Shown piece by piece: positions 10,220-18,722 of a stretch of DNA of 64,000 nucleotides (positions within the stretch are counted from its first letter, which is position 1; each line of letters begins with the position of its first letter). The DNA is from an uncultured Massilimicrobiota sp. (GTDB lineage Bacteria > Bacillota_I > Bacilli_A > Erysipelotrichales > Coprobacillaceae): NCBI GenBank assembly GCA_944325245.1, contig CALUZM010000005.1:1-64000 (forward strand), read 5' to 3'. The notes under the pieces are model-generated. The model had not been told where the DNA came from. It was given only the letters and a program-made list of their open reading frames with translations, and did not search any database. A program made the position numbers and the translations under genes.

Positions 10220-10235
10220 GAAAAGAAGCTTTTTT
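10203..10235. terminator. Terminator after the MATE gene, shared with ispH
   Basis: AAAAAGCTTCTT pairs with AAGAAGCTTTTT around a short loop that contains the MATE stop codon. T-runs lie on both strands and the ispH stop lies at its right edge. Confidence 0.85.
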
Positions 10236-11145
10236 AATCAAGAATTTTTTTTGTATCAATGACAGGTTTATGATATGTCTGCTCATTATTTTCATCAAAT
10301 TGTTTTAAGAAGTCAATAACCTGATTAGTCAGATATGTAGGTGTAGAGGCTCCTGAAGAAACAGCAGCCTTTCTTTTTCCTTTTAATAATTGGATGTCTA
10401 GATCGTCAACACTTTCAATCATATGGACTTCTTTTTTTTCTTTCGCAATAGCTGCCAGTTTTTGTGTGTTATTGGAATGAGGATCACCCACAATAAAAAC
10501 AATATCAATATCATCTTCCATGTTTTTGATGGCTTCCTGTCTAATTTTTGTAGCAGTACAGGTTTCTTTTTCAATCATAACATGTGGAAGTATTGATTTT
10601 GCATATTCGCATAAATCATAAACATCATATAAAGACATGGTTGTCTGATTTGTCATCACATAATGTTTCTTTGGATCCATAGCTTGAATATCTTTTTGAC
10701 TCGTAATCAGATGAACTTTCTTTTCATCAATAGATATGGCGCCTTCAGCTTCAGGATGACCCATTTTTCCAATATAGAGAATTTCATAGCCTTCACTTAA
10801 TTTCTTTTTAATCAAATCATGTGTTTTAATAACATCTAGACACGAAGCATCTATAACATTTAAACCTTTCTCTTTAGCCTTTTGAAAGACCTGATCACTG
10901 GCACCATGAGCTGTAATAATCACAGTTCCTTCATTGATTTGATCCAATAATTCTAATCGTGTCTGACCGGGAATATCAATGGTTTGAATTCCTCTTGCTT
11001 TTAAAGCATCAACAATATATTGATTATGAACAATCATTCCTAAAATATAAATAGGTTGTTTTTCATTTTGTGCATTTTTGGCAATTTCAATAGCACGGAC
11101 AACACCTTTGCAGTATCCTCTTGGTGTAATAGCTTTGACTTGCAT
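10234..11145 (-). CDS. ispH: 4-hydroxy-3-methylbut-2-enyl diphosphate reductase (LytB/IspH)
   Basis: 303 residues from the ATG at 11145, which has GAGGTG six bases upstream; an upstream in-frame GTG at 11163 is less likely. It catalyses the last step of the DXP isoprenoid pathway with a 4Fe-4S cluster. The three cluster cysteines are C12, C102 and C196. HPE (130-132), TNQTT (165-169) and GDPHSNNT are the active-site blocks. The second cysteine block reads DASCLDV where most relatives have DATCP. Its pathway partner ispG is at 19279-20340 in this window. Confidence 0.96.
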   Translation of the reverse strand: MQVKAITPRGYCKGVVRAIEIAKNAQNEKQPIYILGMIVHNQYIVDALKARGIQTIDIPGQTRLELLDQINEGTVIITAHGASDQVFQKAKEKGLNVIDASCLDVIKTHDLIKKKLSEGYEILYIGKMGHPEAEGAISIDEKKVHLITSQKDIQAMDPKKHYVMTNQTTMSLYDVYDLCEYAKSILPHVMIEKETCTATKIRQEAIKNMEDDIDIVFIVGDPHSNNTQKLAAIAKEKKEVHMIESVDDLDIQLLKGKRKAAVSSGASTPTYLTNQVIDFLKQFDENNEQTYHKPVIDTKKILD

Positions 11146-11226
11146 CTGTTTCACCTCGACCACATTGTATCATAATTCCTTGCGATGGTGAAGAAATCTT
11201 TATATAATGAAAATAGGTGATTGATT

Positions 11227-11613
11227 ATGCATATTCAACAAGTCTCCCAACAACTCCATTTATCTCGAAAAGCGATTATGGTTTATGAACAAAAAGGTCT
11301 TATTCATCCTCAAAAAGATCAACGAGGATACCGAACTTATCAAAAAGAAGATATTGAGAGATTATTACAAATAAAATGCTTAAGGCAACTTGATTTTTCT
11401 ATTTCTGAAATTAGAGATATACTTTTGCATCAACGCTATGATATTTTTGATTTGAAAAAAGAAGAATACGAAAAAAAGATTTTTGATATTGAAACGTCCT
11501 TACAATATATTGATGATGTGAAAAGGAATTTTATACAGAATCAGAAATGCTTTCATTTAAATGAACAGTTAGAACAGACAAAACAGTTAAAGAATGTGCA
11601 ATTATCGGCATAA
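11227..11613 (+). CDS. MerR family transcriptional regulator
   Basis: 128 residues from the ATG at 11227 (AGGTGAT just upstream); a TTG at 11221 is in frame but weaker. The N-terminal winged HTH is typical: IQQVSQQLHLSRKAIMVYE, then GYRTYQKEDIERLLQIK and LDFSISEIRDIL. The C-terminal coiled coil is short, with no metal-binding cysteine cluster, so the inducer is unknown. A second frame continues after this gene as a hydrophobic stretch (see 11640-11783), raising the possibility that a membrane tail has been lost by frameshift. The likely target is the MutS-like gene, which has a MerR-style promoter. Confidence 0.82.
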   Translation: MHIQQVSQQLHLSRKAIMVYEQKGLIHPQKDQRGYRTYQKEDIERLLQIKCLRQLDFSISEIRDILLHQRYDIFDLKKEEYEKKIFDIETSLQYIDDVKRNFIQNQKCFHLNEQLEQTKQLKNVQLSA

Positions 11614-11639
11614 TAACTTTACCCTTTGATAAATTGATA

Positions 11640-11783
11640 ATGGGTCTATCCGTTTTTATATATGCTTTATTTTTATGGAGGGAAGATACTTTTTTATCTA
11701 TTTTGGCTTCTTTGGCTATGCTGCTTATTTTAGCTATTTATTTTTCTTCAACATTTCGAGTTTTTTATATAAAATCTATCTAA
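11640..11783 (+). CDS. Short hydrophobic ORF or detached membrane tail of the MerR gene
   Basis: 47 codons from ATG 11640 to TAA 11781-11783 encode two hydrophobic stretches (GLSVFIYALFLW and SILASLAMLLILAIYF). There is no good ribosome binding site. The same frame is open upstream past the end of the MerR gene, so it may once have been the C-terminal membrane anchor of that protein, now out of frame. Not recognised as a known family. Confidence 0.3.
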   Translation: MGLSVFIYALFLWREDTFLSILASLAMLLILAIYFSSTFRVFYIKSI

Positions 11784-11797
11784 AAATAAAAAAAGGA

Positions 11798-11828
11798 TTG
11801 CCTTACCCTAAGGGAAGAGATGTAAAGT
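11798..11828 (+). promoter_or_regulatory. MerR-style promoter with 19-bp spacer and central dyad
   Basis: TTGCCT (11798-11803) and TAAAGT (11823-11828) are separated by 19 bp, the over-long spacing used by MerR-activated promoters. The spacer holds a CCCTAAGGG dyad (11806-11814). It lies 20 bp before the MutS-like gene and 185 bp after the MerR gene, so local control is likely. Confidence 0.5.
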
Positions 11829-11847
11829 TATGATGAGGTGAGGTTTT

Positions 11848-13416
11848 ATGATGATATTTTGGATGGCTATTATCTTGATGCTTATAACTGTTATGGTCTT
11901 AAAAGGATTATGGAATATCTTTATGCATCAACGCTTAGTTCGACTGTTTCCATATCAATTTGAAAAAGATGATATAGAATGGAACTATGAATATGCTAAA
12001 ACATTAAAAGAAAAGGCAATATCTCAACAGGAGATTGATGATTTTCAATTATTAAAAGTTTTACAGAAATGTGATTTAACCTATACGAATATTGGTAGAG
12101 AATATATGTATGGGCGTATGTTATCAAAAAAGTGTGATTATCAGCTTTTGGAAACAATGGTTCAGCGATATCAGAATCCTCAAATTTTATCTGATACACT
12201 TTATCATTTATATCAATTAAGTCATGAGTATGATTCATGCTTAGGGTTGTTTCGGCACTCTCAAGTATTTTCGTTGTGGGAAAAAAGAATCATTATGTGT
12301 TTGGCTTTTTGTCCGATGCTCTTTCTTGTGCTGTGGTTTTTCCTAGGAAGTCTGATTTTTTTACCGCTTTGTATATATGTAGCTTTAATGATTCTTTTAA
12401 ATACTTATTGGAGTCAACGTACCAAGACAATTGTTACTGAAACAATGAGTTATTGTTTTATGGTTGAAGCTTTATCACATTTGGTTAAGCATCATGTTTT
12501 TCCAAAAGAAGATCTTCAGACATTACAGCCAATGCTAAAAAAGGCCAAAAGATATACTGTTTTGGCACGTGTCATATATAAGATTTCTCAAATAGATGTT
12601 TTCTATCTCACACAAACGATTCAAAGTTTCTTTATGTTGTCATTACATCAATATCTGATTTTATTAAAACATCAAAAAGAAATGGAAAGCTATATGCTGA
12701 CCTTCTATGAGTATATAGGAACTGCAGATATGGCTTTAAGTGTTCTTCTCTTAAGAGAACGTTATGCAACTTGTTTGCCTGAAATAACGCAAGAAAAACA
12801 GCTGTCTTTTGTGGAAGCTTATCATCCTTTGATACAAAATCCAGTGAAAAATAGTTTTTCAACGACACATTCCTGTATGATTACAGGATCTAATGCCTCT
12901 GGTAAATCCACTTTTTTAAAGATGATAGGAATCAATATGATTATGGCAAAAACTTTGCATACATGTTTTGCGGATGAGTGGAAATATTATCATTTGACCA
13001 TTCATAGTGCTATTCATATGAAAGATGATTTATCATCTGGAGATAGTTATTATGTGAAGGAAATTAAAACTTTGAAATTAATGATTGATGATGCGAAAAA
13101 AGAAGATTGTCTGATTTTTATTGATGAAATTTTAAGAGGAACAAATGAAAAAGAACGTGTGATGATTTCTCAAGCCATTTTAACATATCTTTTTCAAAGT
13201 TCATCATTGGTTATCGTCACAACACATGATTTATCTCTGGTTGAAAAATTTCCTCAGATTGATCAATACTGTTTCCGTGATACAATTGTTGATAATCAGC
13301 TTTCTTGTGACTATAAAATACATCATGGACGCTGTACTGTGGGAAATGCTATAGCGTTACTTCAAATATATGGTTATGATCCCCAAATTTTGGACACATT
13401 AAGAAAGCCTAACTAG
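11848..13416 (+). CDS. MutS-related ATPase with N-terminal membrane segments
   Basis: 522 residues. The C-terminal third is a MutS domain V ATPase: Walker A TGSNASGKST, Walker B CLIFIDEILRGTN, and the H-loop VTTHD. The N-terminal part lacks the MutS mismatch-recognition and clamp domains; instead it has one hydrophobic segment at residues 1-20 and two near 145-190. This matches the group of membrane-associated MutS-like proteins in Firmicutes that are not true mismatch-repair factors. Their function is not established. GAGGTGAGG precedes the ATG pair. Upstream lies a MerR-type promoter, unusual for a repair gene. Confidence 0.8.
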   Translation: MMIFWMAIILMLITVMVLKGLWNIFMHQRLVRLFPYQFEKDDIEWNYEYAKTLKEKAISQQEIDDFQLLKVLQKCDLTYTNIGREYMYGRMLSKKCDYQLLETMVQRYQNPQILSDTLYHLYQLSHEYDSCLGLFRHSQVFSLWEKRIIMCLAFCPMLFLVLWFFLGSLIFLPLCIYVALMILLNTYWSQRTKTIVTETMSYCFMVEALSHLVKHHVFPKEDLQTLQPMLKKAKRYTVLARVIYKISQIDVFYLTQTIQSFFMLSLHQYLILLKHQKEMESYMLTFYEYIGTADMALSVLLLRERYATCLPEITQEKQLSFVEAYHPLIQNPVKNSFSTTHSCMITGSNASGKSTFLKMIGINMIMAKTLHTCFADEWKYYHLTIHSAIHMKDDLSSGDSYYVKEIKTLKLMIDDAKKEDCLIFIDEILRGTNEKERVMISQAILTYLFQSSSLVIVTTHDLSLVEKFPQIDQYCFRDTIVDNQLSCDYKIHHGRCTVGNAIALLQIYGYDPQILDTLRKPN

Positions 13417-13424
13417 GCTTTCTT
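13401..13424. terminator. Bidirectional hairpin between the MutS-like and YqfQ-like genes
   Basis: AAGAAAGCC (13401-13409) pairs with GGCTTTCTT (13416-13424); the stop codons of both convergent genes lie in or next to it. T-runs are short, so strength is uncertain. Confidence 0.65.
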
Positions 13425-13762
13425 TCTGGATACATGTGTTCAAATGTTTGGGGTTCTTCAACATGAACATTTTGATCAATATCTTTATCAATATCATCTA
13501 AATCAAAACTTTTAACTGCTTTGACAACACGAAAAGCAGTTTTTGCATTATGCAAAACAGGACGTAACTGATGAATGATAGGAATTAGCTGATTGGCCGT
13601 ATAAAGTGTTTTTTGAGCTGTTTGAATTGTTGATGAAAGATTCATCTGGCGTAAAGAATACTTCATAGACTGTAAAAGTGATGGTTTTTGATAGAACATA
13701 GGCATTGGGGGATAATAGGGGTAAAAGTCAAATTGAGAATATTGTGGATATTGTGAATACAT
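13409..13762 (-). CDS. YqfQ/VrrA-like protein, possibly spore-associated
   Basis: 117 residues from the ATG at 13762, which has GGAGGTG eight bases before; a GTG overlapping that sequence is not a likely start. The N terminus is rich in Tyr, Pro, Gln and Met (residues 2-30), followed by an amphipathic helical segment (LYTANQLIPIIHQLRPVLHNA) and an acidic tail. This layout fits the YqfQ/VrrA group found in spore-forming Firmicutes. Similarity is by composition and order, so the call is moderate. Its stop overlaps the MutS-like gene by 8 bp. Confidence 0.5.
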   Translation of the reverse strand: MYSQYPQYSQFDFYPYYPPMPMFYQKPSLLQSMKYSLRQMNLSSTIQTAQKTLYTANQLIPIIHQLRPVLHNAKTAFRVVKAVKSFDLDDIDKDIDQNVHVEEPQTFEHMYPERKPS

Positions 13763-13875
13763 GATTAACACCTCCTATGTTAAGATATGTGGAAATAAAA
13801 AAGATGATACTTGTGTTTTGGATAAAGAAAAATAACGACTTTGAAGAGAAATCATCAAAATCGTCATGAGATATT

Positions 13876-14499
13876 TTATGTTCTTTGTTTATAAATGAGA
13901 AGATTCACAATACTGCCAAGCATGATATAAACAATCCAAAAAAGAATAAATCCCACATAAGAAGCATCAAGAAGAGGATATGGAGCAGTTTCTAAGCCAC
14001 CTGTCAAGATATTATATGCCATAGATAAAGGAATGAATGCTAATATCCATATATTTATGGACCAAAATAATTGTTTAGCTTTTGTCTGAGAAGATTGATC
14101 TGCTATGACCATACCAATACCATAAATCATACATCCAAAGATAATTAAAATGAGTCCGGTGAGTGTTGCTATGGCAGTCTGTTCTTCATTCCATATCATG
14201 GCAGCAACAATCAATCCAAGGGCATTCATTGTTGTTGCGACAATTGTAAAAATGACACCATTAGGTTTTTCGTGTACTGATATAGACTCATGAGGAGCGG
14301 GTTCAATACCTTTGAGTAAATAGTCTGTTGTCACTTCAAAAAAGTCACTCAATAAAATAATCTTTTCAATGTCTGGTAAAGTTTGTTCGCTTTCCCACTT
14401 AGAAACTGATTGACGTGAAACACCAATTTGATTGGCAAGTTCTTCTTGTGATATCCCTTTTACTTTTCTTAAATGTTGTATTCTATCAGCAATATTCAT
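13876..14499 (-). CDS. Membrane-anchored XRE-family HTH regulator
   Basis: 207 residues. The N-terminal HTH (residues 6-62) has the recognition helix [10 protein letters not shown], followed by a linker and four hydrophobic segments between about 82 and 205. AAGGAGAC precedes the ATG. An operator-like inverted repeat lies between its -10 TATAAT and the upstream region (14539-14561), and an almost identical site precedes the HTH gene at 21172, suggesting autoregulation by similar proteins. The signal sensed by the membrane part is unknown. Confidence 0.85.
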   Translation of the reverse strand: MNIADRIQHLRKVKGISQEELANQIGVSRQSVSKWESEQTLPDIEKIILLSDFFEVTTDYLLKGIEPAPHESISVHEKPNGVIFTIVATTMNALGLIVAAMIWNEEQTAIATLTGLILIIFGCMIYGIGMVIADQSSQTKAKQLFWSINIWILAFIPLSMAYNILTGGLETAPYPLLDASYVGFILFWIVYIMLGSIVNLLIYKQRT

Positions 14500-14538
14500 A
14501 TATAGTCTCCTTTCTTAGGCACCTATATTATAACAAAG

Positions 14539-14561
14539 ATTGTAGAAGCAATACTACCAAC
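14539..14561. promoter_or_regulatory. Operator ATTGTAGAA-N6-CTACCAAC, copy 1
   Basis: On the minus strand this reads GTTGGTAG-N6-TTCTACAAT, ending six bases before the TATAAT of the HTH gene at 13876-14499. The same bases with the same N6 spacer are found at 21813-21835 before a second HTH gene. The half-sites TTGGTAG and TTGTAG form an imperfect inverted repeat. Confidence 0.7.
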
Positions 14562-14743
14562 TGATGTGGTCATTTTGACAACTTCTACGTTCTTTTTGTC
14601 ACTTATTTGTTTTTGCTTGATAAAAGGCACTTTATGATTGTATCTAGGATGGTTTGTCATATCAAGATGTCTGTTCAATATGTCTTTTTATCTTTTTGCT
14701 TTGGTAAATAATCAAAGAAAATATAAGATTTTATCAAAGTTTT

Positions 14744-14772
14744 TTGCTTTTTTAAAAGTTTTAGTGTATAAT
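14744..14772 (+). promoter_or_regulatory. Promoter of the DEAD-box helicase gene
   Basis: TTGCTT (14744-14749) and TATAAT (14767-14772) with a 17-bp spacer, 25 bp before the start codon. A very short leader is implied, containing AAAGGAGGCG. Confidence 0.75.
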
Positions 14773-14797
14773 CATATGGCTAAAAGGAGGCGATTAT

Positions 14798-16168
14798 ATG
14801 AAATTATTTGAACAATATCAATTTCAACCATTTGTGAAAGAAACATTACAAAAGTTGAATTTTCAATCACCAACAGAAATTCAAAAATCAGTCATTCCAC
14901 TTGTTTATAAACATCGAGATGTTATTGGAATATCACAGACAGGAACAGGAAAAACACATGCTTTTTTAATTCCGATTATGGATATGATAGAAACATCAGA
15001 AGATTGTGTGCAGGCAGTCATTACGGCTCCCACAAGAGAATTAGCTCAACAAATTTATGATCAGGCAAAAGTTTTTACAAATTATAATAAGGATTTAAGA
15101 GTTTCATTAATCATTGGTGGTAAAGATAAACAAAAGACAATTTCAAAATTAAGCACTCAACCACATTTGGTTATTGGAACACCAGGAAGAATTAAAGATT
15201 TATCTTTAGATGAACAGGCTTTAAAAATTACAACAGCAGATATTTTTGTCATTGATGAAGCAGATATGACATTGGAATACGGTTATCTAGAAGATATAGA
15301 TGCAGTACTGGGAAAGATGAAAGACAATTTACAGATGCTTGTCTTTTCAGCAACTATCCCACAGATGCTCAGACCTTTCTTAAAGAAATATATGGATAAC
15401 CCTAAACTGATTGAAATAGATCAACATTTATCAACATCACGTAATATTTCTCATTATCTGATTCCTACAAAACATCGTGATCGATATGGAGTACTGAAAC
15501 ATATCATTCAAATTATTGATCCATATATCTGTATTATCTTTTGTAATAAAAGAGAAGAAGTTGAAAAGCTGAGTCATCAATTACGAGAAGATGGATATAA
15601 AGTAGGGGAAATTCATGGGAATTTAGAGCCAAGAGAAAGACGTCAGATGATGCGTCGTATTAAAAATATGGAATATCAATATATTGTTGCGACGGATATT
15701 GCAGCAAGAGGAATTGATATTGATGGTGTTAGTCATATTATCAATATGGAATTTCCTACTGAATTAGATTTTTATATTCATCGTAGTGGACGTTGTGGCC
15801 GTGGAAAATATACAGGTGAATGTTATAGTATGTATGATACTTATAATCAAAAGATGGTAGAAGCTTTAGAAAAGAAAGGTATTCATTTTGAAGTTAAAGA
15901 GTTAAAAGGACAATCATTAACTCAAGGAAAAGAACGTGAAAAGAGAAAATCACGTGTTAAACATCAAAGTGATTTGGAAAAGAAAATTACAGCCATTGTA
16001 CGTAAACCAACAAAAGTCAAACCTGGTTATAAGAAGAAACGTAAAAGACAAATTGAAGCTATGGTACAAAAAGAAAGACGTGCTATGATTAAAGAAGATA
16101 TTAGACGTCAAAAGAAAGAACGCGCAAAACAGGCTCAACGAGAAAAACGTGAAAGAGAGGCACAATAA
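14798..16168 (+). CDS. DEAD-box RNA helicase (CshA/CshB-like)
   Basis: 456 residues. All core motifs are present: Q motif (PTEIQ, 25-29), I SQTGTGKT (46-53), Ia [10 protein letters not shown], Ib TPGRI, II DEAD (153-156), III SAT, IV, V ARGID and [10 protein letters not shown]. The last ~70 residues are highly basic (KRK and REKR repeats), a typical RNA-binding tail. Likely role: ATP-driven RNA remodelling in ribosome assembly, cold adaptation or the degradosome. The stop codon overlaps the start of nfo by one base. Confidence 0.93.
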   Translation: MKLFEQYQFQPFVKETLQKLNFQSPTEIQKSVIPLVYKHRDVIGISQTGTGKTHAFLIPIMDMIETSEDCVQAVITAPTRELAQQIYDQAKVFTNYNKDLRVSLIIGGKDKQKTISKLSTQPHLVIGTPGRIKDLSLDEQALKITTADIFVIDEADMTLEYGYLEDIDAVLGKMKDNLQMLVFSATIPQMLRPFLKKYMDNPKLIEIDQHLSTSRNISHYLIPTKHRDRYGVLKHIIQIIDPYICIIFCNKREEVEKLSHQLREDGYKVGEIHGNLEPRERRQMMRRIKNMEYQYIVATDIAARGIDIDGVSHIINMEFPTELDFYIHRSGRCGRGKYTGECYSMYDTYNQKMVEALEKKGIHFEVKELKGQSLTQGKEREKRKSRVKHQSDLEKKITAIVRKPTKVKPGYKKKRKRQIEAMVQKERRAMIKEDIRRQKKERAKQAQREKREREAQ

Positions 16169-17034
16169 TGATGTTAAAAATTGGAAGTCATGTATCTATG
16201 AGTGGTAAAGACATGCTTTTGGGTTCTGTTAAAGAAGCATTGTCTTATGGTGCGACAACATTTATGTTTTATACAGGAGCTCCTCAAAATACAGCTAGAA
16301 AACCAGTAAGTCAATTAAAAGTTGGTGAGGCTAAGGCTTTAATGGAAGAAAATCATATAGATATTAATGATGTCGTTATTCATGCCCCTTATATCATTAA
16401 TTTAGCGAATACATTGAAACCTGAAACTTTTGATTTGGCAGTTCGTTTCCTCAAAGAAGAAATTCAGCGTTGTGAAGCTATAGGGGTTCATCGTTTAGTC
16501 TTACATCCTGGATCACATGTCAAAGCTGGTGATGAAAAAGGTTTAGAACAGATTGTCAAAGGATTAAATGAAGTCTTAAGAGAAGATCAGAAAGTGCATA
16601 TTGCTTTAGAAACAATGGCTGGAAAAGGTAGTGAACTAGGAAGAAATTTTGATCAGCTTCGTTATTTAATTGACAATACAAAGTATTCTTCATTGTTAGG
16701 TGTTTGTCTCGATACTTGTCATTTACATGATGCAGGTTATGATTTAACTCACTTTGATGATATTTTGGAAGAATTTGATCAAAAGATTGGTTTAGATCGT
16801 TTGCTGGTAGTTCATGTGAATGATTCTAAAAATGAAAGAGGAGCACATAAAGATCGTCATGAAAATATTGGTTATGGATATATTGGATTTGAAACTTTAA
16901 ATAAAATTGTGCATCATCCTAAATTAAAAGATGTTCCAAAAATTCTTGAAACACCTTATATTGATGGAAAAGCTCCTTATAAAGATGAAATAGATATGTT
17001 TGTTCATCAGACATTTAATAGTGGTTTAAAATAA
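16168..17034 (+). CDS. nfo: Endonuclease IV (AP endonuclease)
   Basis: 288 residues; cleaves DNA 5' of abasic sites in base excision repair using three zinc ions. Metal-ligand blocks are visible: GSHVSMSG at the N terminus, [54 protein letters not shown] and ETPY. The ATG shares a base with the helicase stop (TAATG); a second ATG follows immediately and either could be used. Its 3' end overlaps a convergent small gene by 28 bp. Confidence 0.96.
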   Translation: MMLKIGSHVSMSGKDMLLGSVKEALSYGATTFMFYTGAPQNTARKPVSQLKVGEAKALMEENHIDINDVVIHAPYIINLANTLKPETFDLAVRFLKEEIQRCEAIGVHRLVLHPGSHVKAGDEKGLEQIVKGLNEVLREDQKVHIALETMAGKGSELGRNFDQLRYLIDNTKYSSLLGVCLDTCHLHDAGYDLTHFDDILEEFDQKIGLDRLLVVHVNDSKNERGAHKDRHENIGYGYIGFETLNKIVHHPKLKDVPKILETPYIDGKAPYKDEIDMFVHQTFNSGLK

Positions 17035-17267
17035 TGATTTAATAAAAAAAGAATTTTTTGACAAGTGATTTCACTTGTCAATTTTTTAATATAGTTTTCT
17101 AATATAAAATGATATTGTTCGTGTGCTAAAGCATATTGATTATTTTTAATCATGTTGAGTATTTGTTGTTGAGTGTATTGATCAAGTTCAATACCAAATT
17201 CATCTAAAAGAAGCTGAAAATCATTGAGTTGTAAAGTTGATATATATTCGTTGTTTTTATTTAACAT
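17007..17267 (-). CDS. Small hypothetical protein
   Basis: 86 residues from the ATG at 17267, chosen because AAGGAGGA lies four bases before it; the frame continues upstream without a ribosome binding site. Predicted mostly helical and mixed in charge, with no signal or membrane segment. Not recognised. A strong hairpin with T-runs on both sides (17058-17087) lies inside the last third of the frame, so full-length transcripts would need to read through it. Confidence 0.5.
   Translation of the reverse strand: MLNKNNEYISTLQLNDFQLLLDEFGIELDQYTQQQILNMIKNNQYALAHEQYHFILENYIKKLTSEITCQKILFLLNHYFKPLLNV
17058..17087. terminator. Terminator for nfo inside the opposing small gene
   Basis: TTGACAAGTGA pairs with TCACTTGTCAA over 11 bp around a 2-base loop, followed by T6 on the + strand and by a T-run on the other strand. 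It should end nfo transcripts. Confidence 0.85.
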
Positions 17268-17393
17268 AATCTCCTCCTTATCTATATAACATATGCCTGA
17301 AAATAAAAATAAGAACAACTATTCATATAAACTTGATGAGAATAGCTGAAATATGTTAGAATGTTATCGTTTCAAAAAGAAAGGATTAGAGAT

Positions 17394-18347
17394 ATGAGTA
17401 AAGTTAATCAATTAGGAAATTATAAAGGTATTGAAGTGACAATTACTTCACGTCCTGTACATGATGAAGACGTAGAAAGAGAAATAGAGAATTTATTATC
17501 TCAAAAAAGTCAGCTTGTTGAAAAAGAAGGACTTGTAGAAAATGGTGATGTCACTACAATTGATTTTGAAGGATTTAAAGATGGTGTGGCTTTTGATGGT
17601 GGAAAAGCTGAAGGATATCAATTGGAAATTGGATCTGGTTCTTTTATTCCTGGTTTTGAAGAACAAATGTTAGGAATGGAAAAAGGAGAAACAAGAGAAT
17701 TAAATTTAACTTTTCCAGAAAACTATGGAGCTCAAGATTTAGCAGGCGCAGATGTGATTTTTAAAGTGACTGTTCATCACATTGCGCAAAAGGTAAAATC
17801 TGAATTGAATGAAGAATTTGTCAAGTCTTTCCAAATACCAGATGTTGAAACAGTGGAAGATTTTAAAAAGCAAATCAGAAAAAGTTTAGAAGGGCAAAAT
17901 GAACAAACATTAAGAGCTGAAAAAGAAAATAAAGTTTTAGGTGTTTTGATTGAAAATAGTGATGTAGAAGTTGATGACGAAGATATTCAAAAAGCATTAG
18001 CGCAACATGTTCAATATGTGACAAATGAATTAGCACAGCAAGGTATGGCTTTAGAACAATATCTTCAAATGATGGGCATGGATATGGAAGCATTACATGC
18101 TCAATTAATGCCAGCTGCTAAACAACAAGCTATTTTTGAAGCTATTATTGATGAAGTTATTCGTGTTGAAAATTTAATGACAAGTGATGAAGATGTTGAC
18201 CGTCAGGTTGATTTGATGTCACAACAATATCAAATGGATAAAAAGGATATTTTAGAAAAGATTGATTTAGAAGGTTTAAGACGTGATTTAAATCGTATTC
18301 AAGCAAGTCAATTGATTTTAAACAGTGCTAAATTTATTATGGAGTAA
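17394..18347 (+). CDS. Trigger-factor-like peptidyl-prolyl isomerase/chaperone lacking the ribosome-binding domain
   Basis: 317 residues from the ATG at 17394 (AAAGGA upstream). Standard trigger factor is ~430 residues with an N-terminal ribosome-docking domain (GFRxGK loop). Here the protein starts directly at the linker before the FKBP domain (LGNYKGIEV), then runs through the PPIase domain (GDVTTIDFEGF, FIPGFEEQMLGMEKGE, LTFPENYG) and the helical C-terminal chaperone arms. No ribosome-docking sequence is found upstream. It is probably a free cytosolic chaperone; a full-length tig is expected elsewhere in the genome. TTGATG/TAGAAT with 18-bp spacing at 17333-17362 is a possible promoter. 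Confidence 0.88.
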   Translation: MSKVNQLGNYKGIEVTITSRPVHDEDVEREIENLLSQKSQLVEKEGLVENGDVTTIDFEGFKDGVAFDGGKAEGYQLEIGSGSFIPGFEEQMLGMEKGETRELNLTFPENYGAQDLAGADVIFKVTVHHIAQKVKSELNEEFVKSFQIPDVETVEDFKKQIRKSLEGQNEQTLRAEKENKVLGVLIENSDVEVDDEDIQKALAQHVQYVTNELAQQGMALEQYLQMMGMDMEALHAQLMPAAKQQAIFEAIIDEVIRVENLMTSDEDVDRQVDLMSQQYQMDKKDILEKIDLEGLRRDLNRIQASQLILNSAKFIME

Positions 18348-18375
18348 AGATTGTCTCAGGGCAATCTTTGTTTTT
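18346..18375 (+). terminator. Terminator after the trigger-factor-like gene
   Basis: AAAGATTG (18346-18353) pairs with CAATCTTT (18362-18369), followed by GTTTTT. It overlaps the stop codon. Confidence 0.9.
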
Positions 18376-18457
18376 ATTTATTTTATAAATCTGCTAATAA
18401 ACATATTATGATATAATGGATATAGATGTTGGTGAGAGTTGAAAGAGAGATGAGACT

Positions 18458-18628
18458 ATGAAAAATCAGAATATTTTTATAAGTTTAGGAATTGTCATTT
18501 ATATTGTGATGTCTGGGATAGATAAATTTGTTTATAGGCTTCCAAATATGGTTTATATTCCAATTGCTATTTTAGGTATTATTTTGATTCTGATTGGTTT
18601 TTTAAAAATAAAAAAAGACAATCATTGA
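18458..18628 (+). CDS. Small two-segment membrane protein
   Basis: 56 codons from ATG 18458 to TGA 18626-18628. Two hydrophobic stretches (IFISLGIVIYIVMSG and YIPIAILGIILILIGFL) are separated by a short charged turn, and the end is basic (KIKKD). A weak GAGAGATGAG precedes the start. It sits alone between the terminator and the nuclease-like gene. Not recognised. Confidence 0.55.
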   Translation: MKNQNIFISLGIVIYIVMSGIDKFVYRLPNMVYIPIAILGIILILIGFLKIKKDNH

Positions 18629-18722
18629 CAAATGTGAGTAAGAAGATGTTATTTAAAGATAATAAAATATGAGGATTGTCCAAGATCGTTTAATGAAATG
18701 ATAAAAATGGAGAGGATAAAGT

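Noticed and set aside
13409-13771. GTG start for the YqfQ-like protein
   Set aside because: The GTG is part of the GGAGGTG ribosome binding site for the ATG at 13762.
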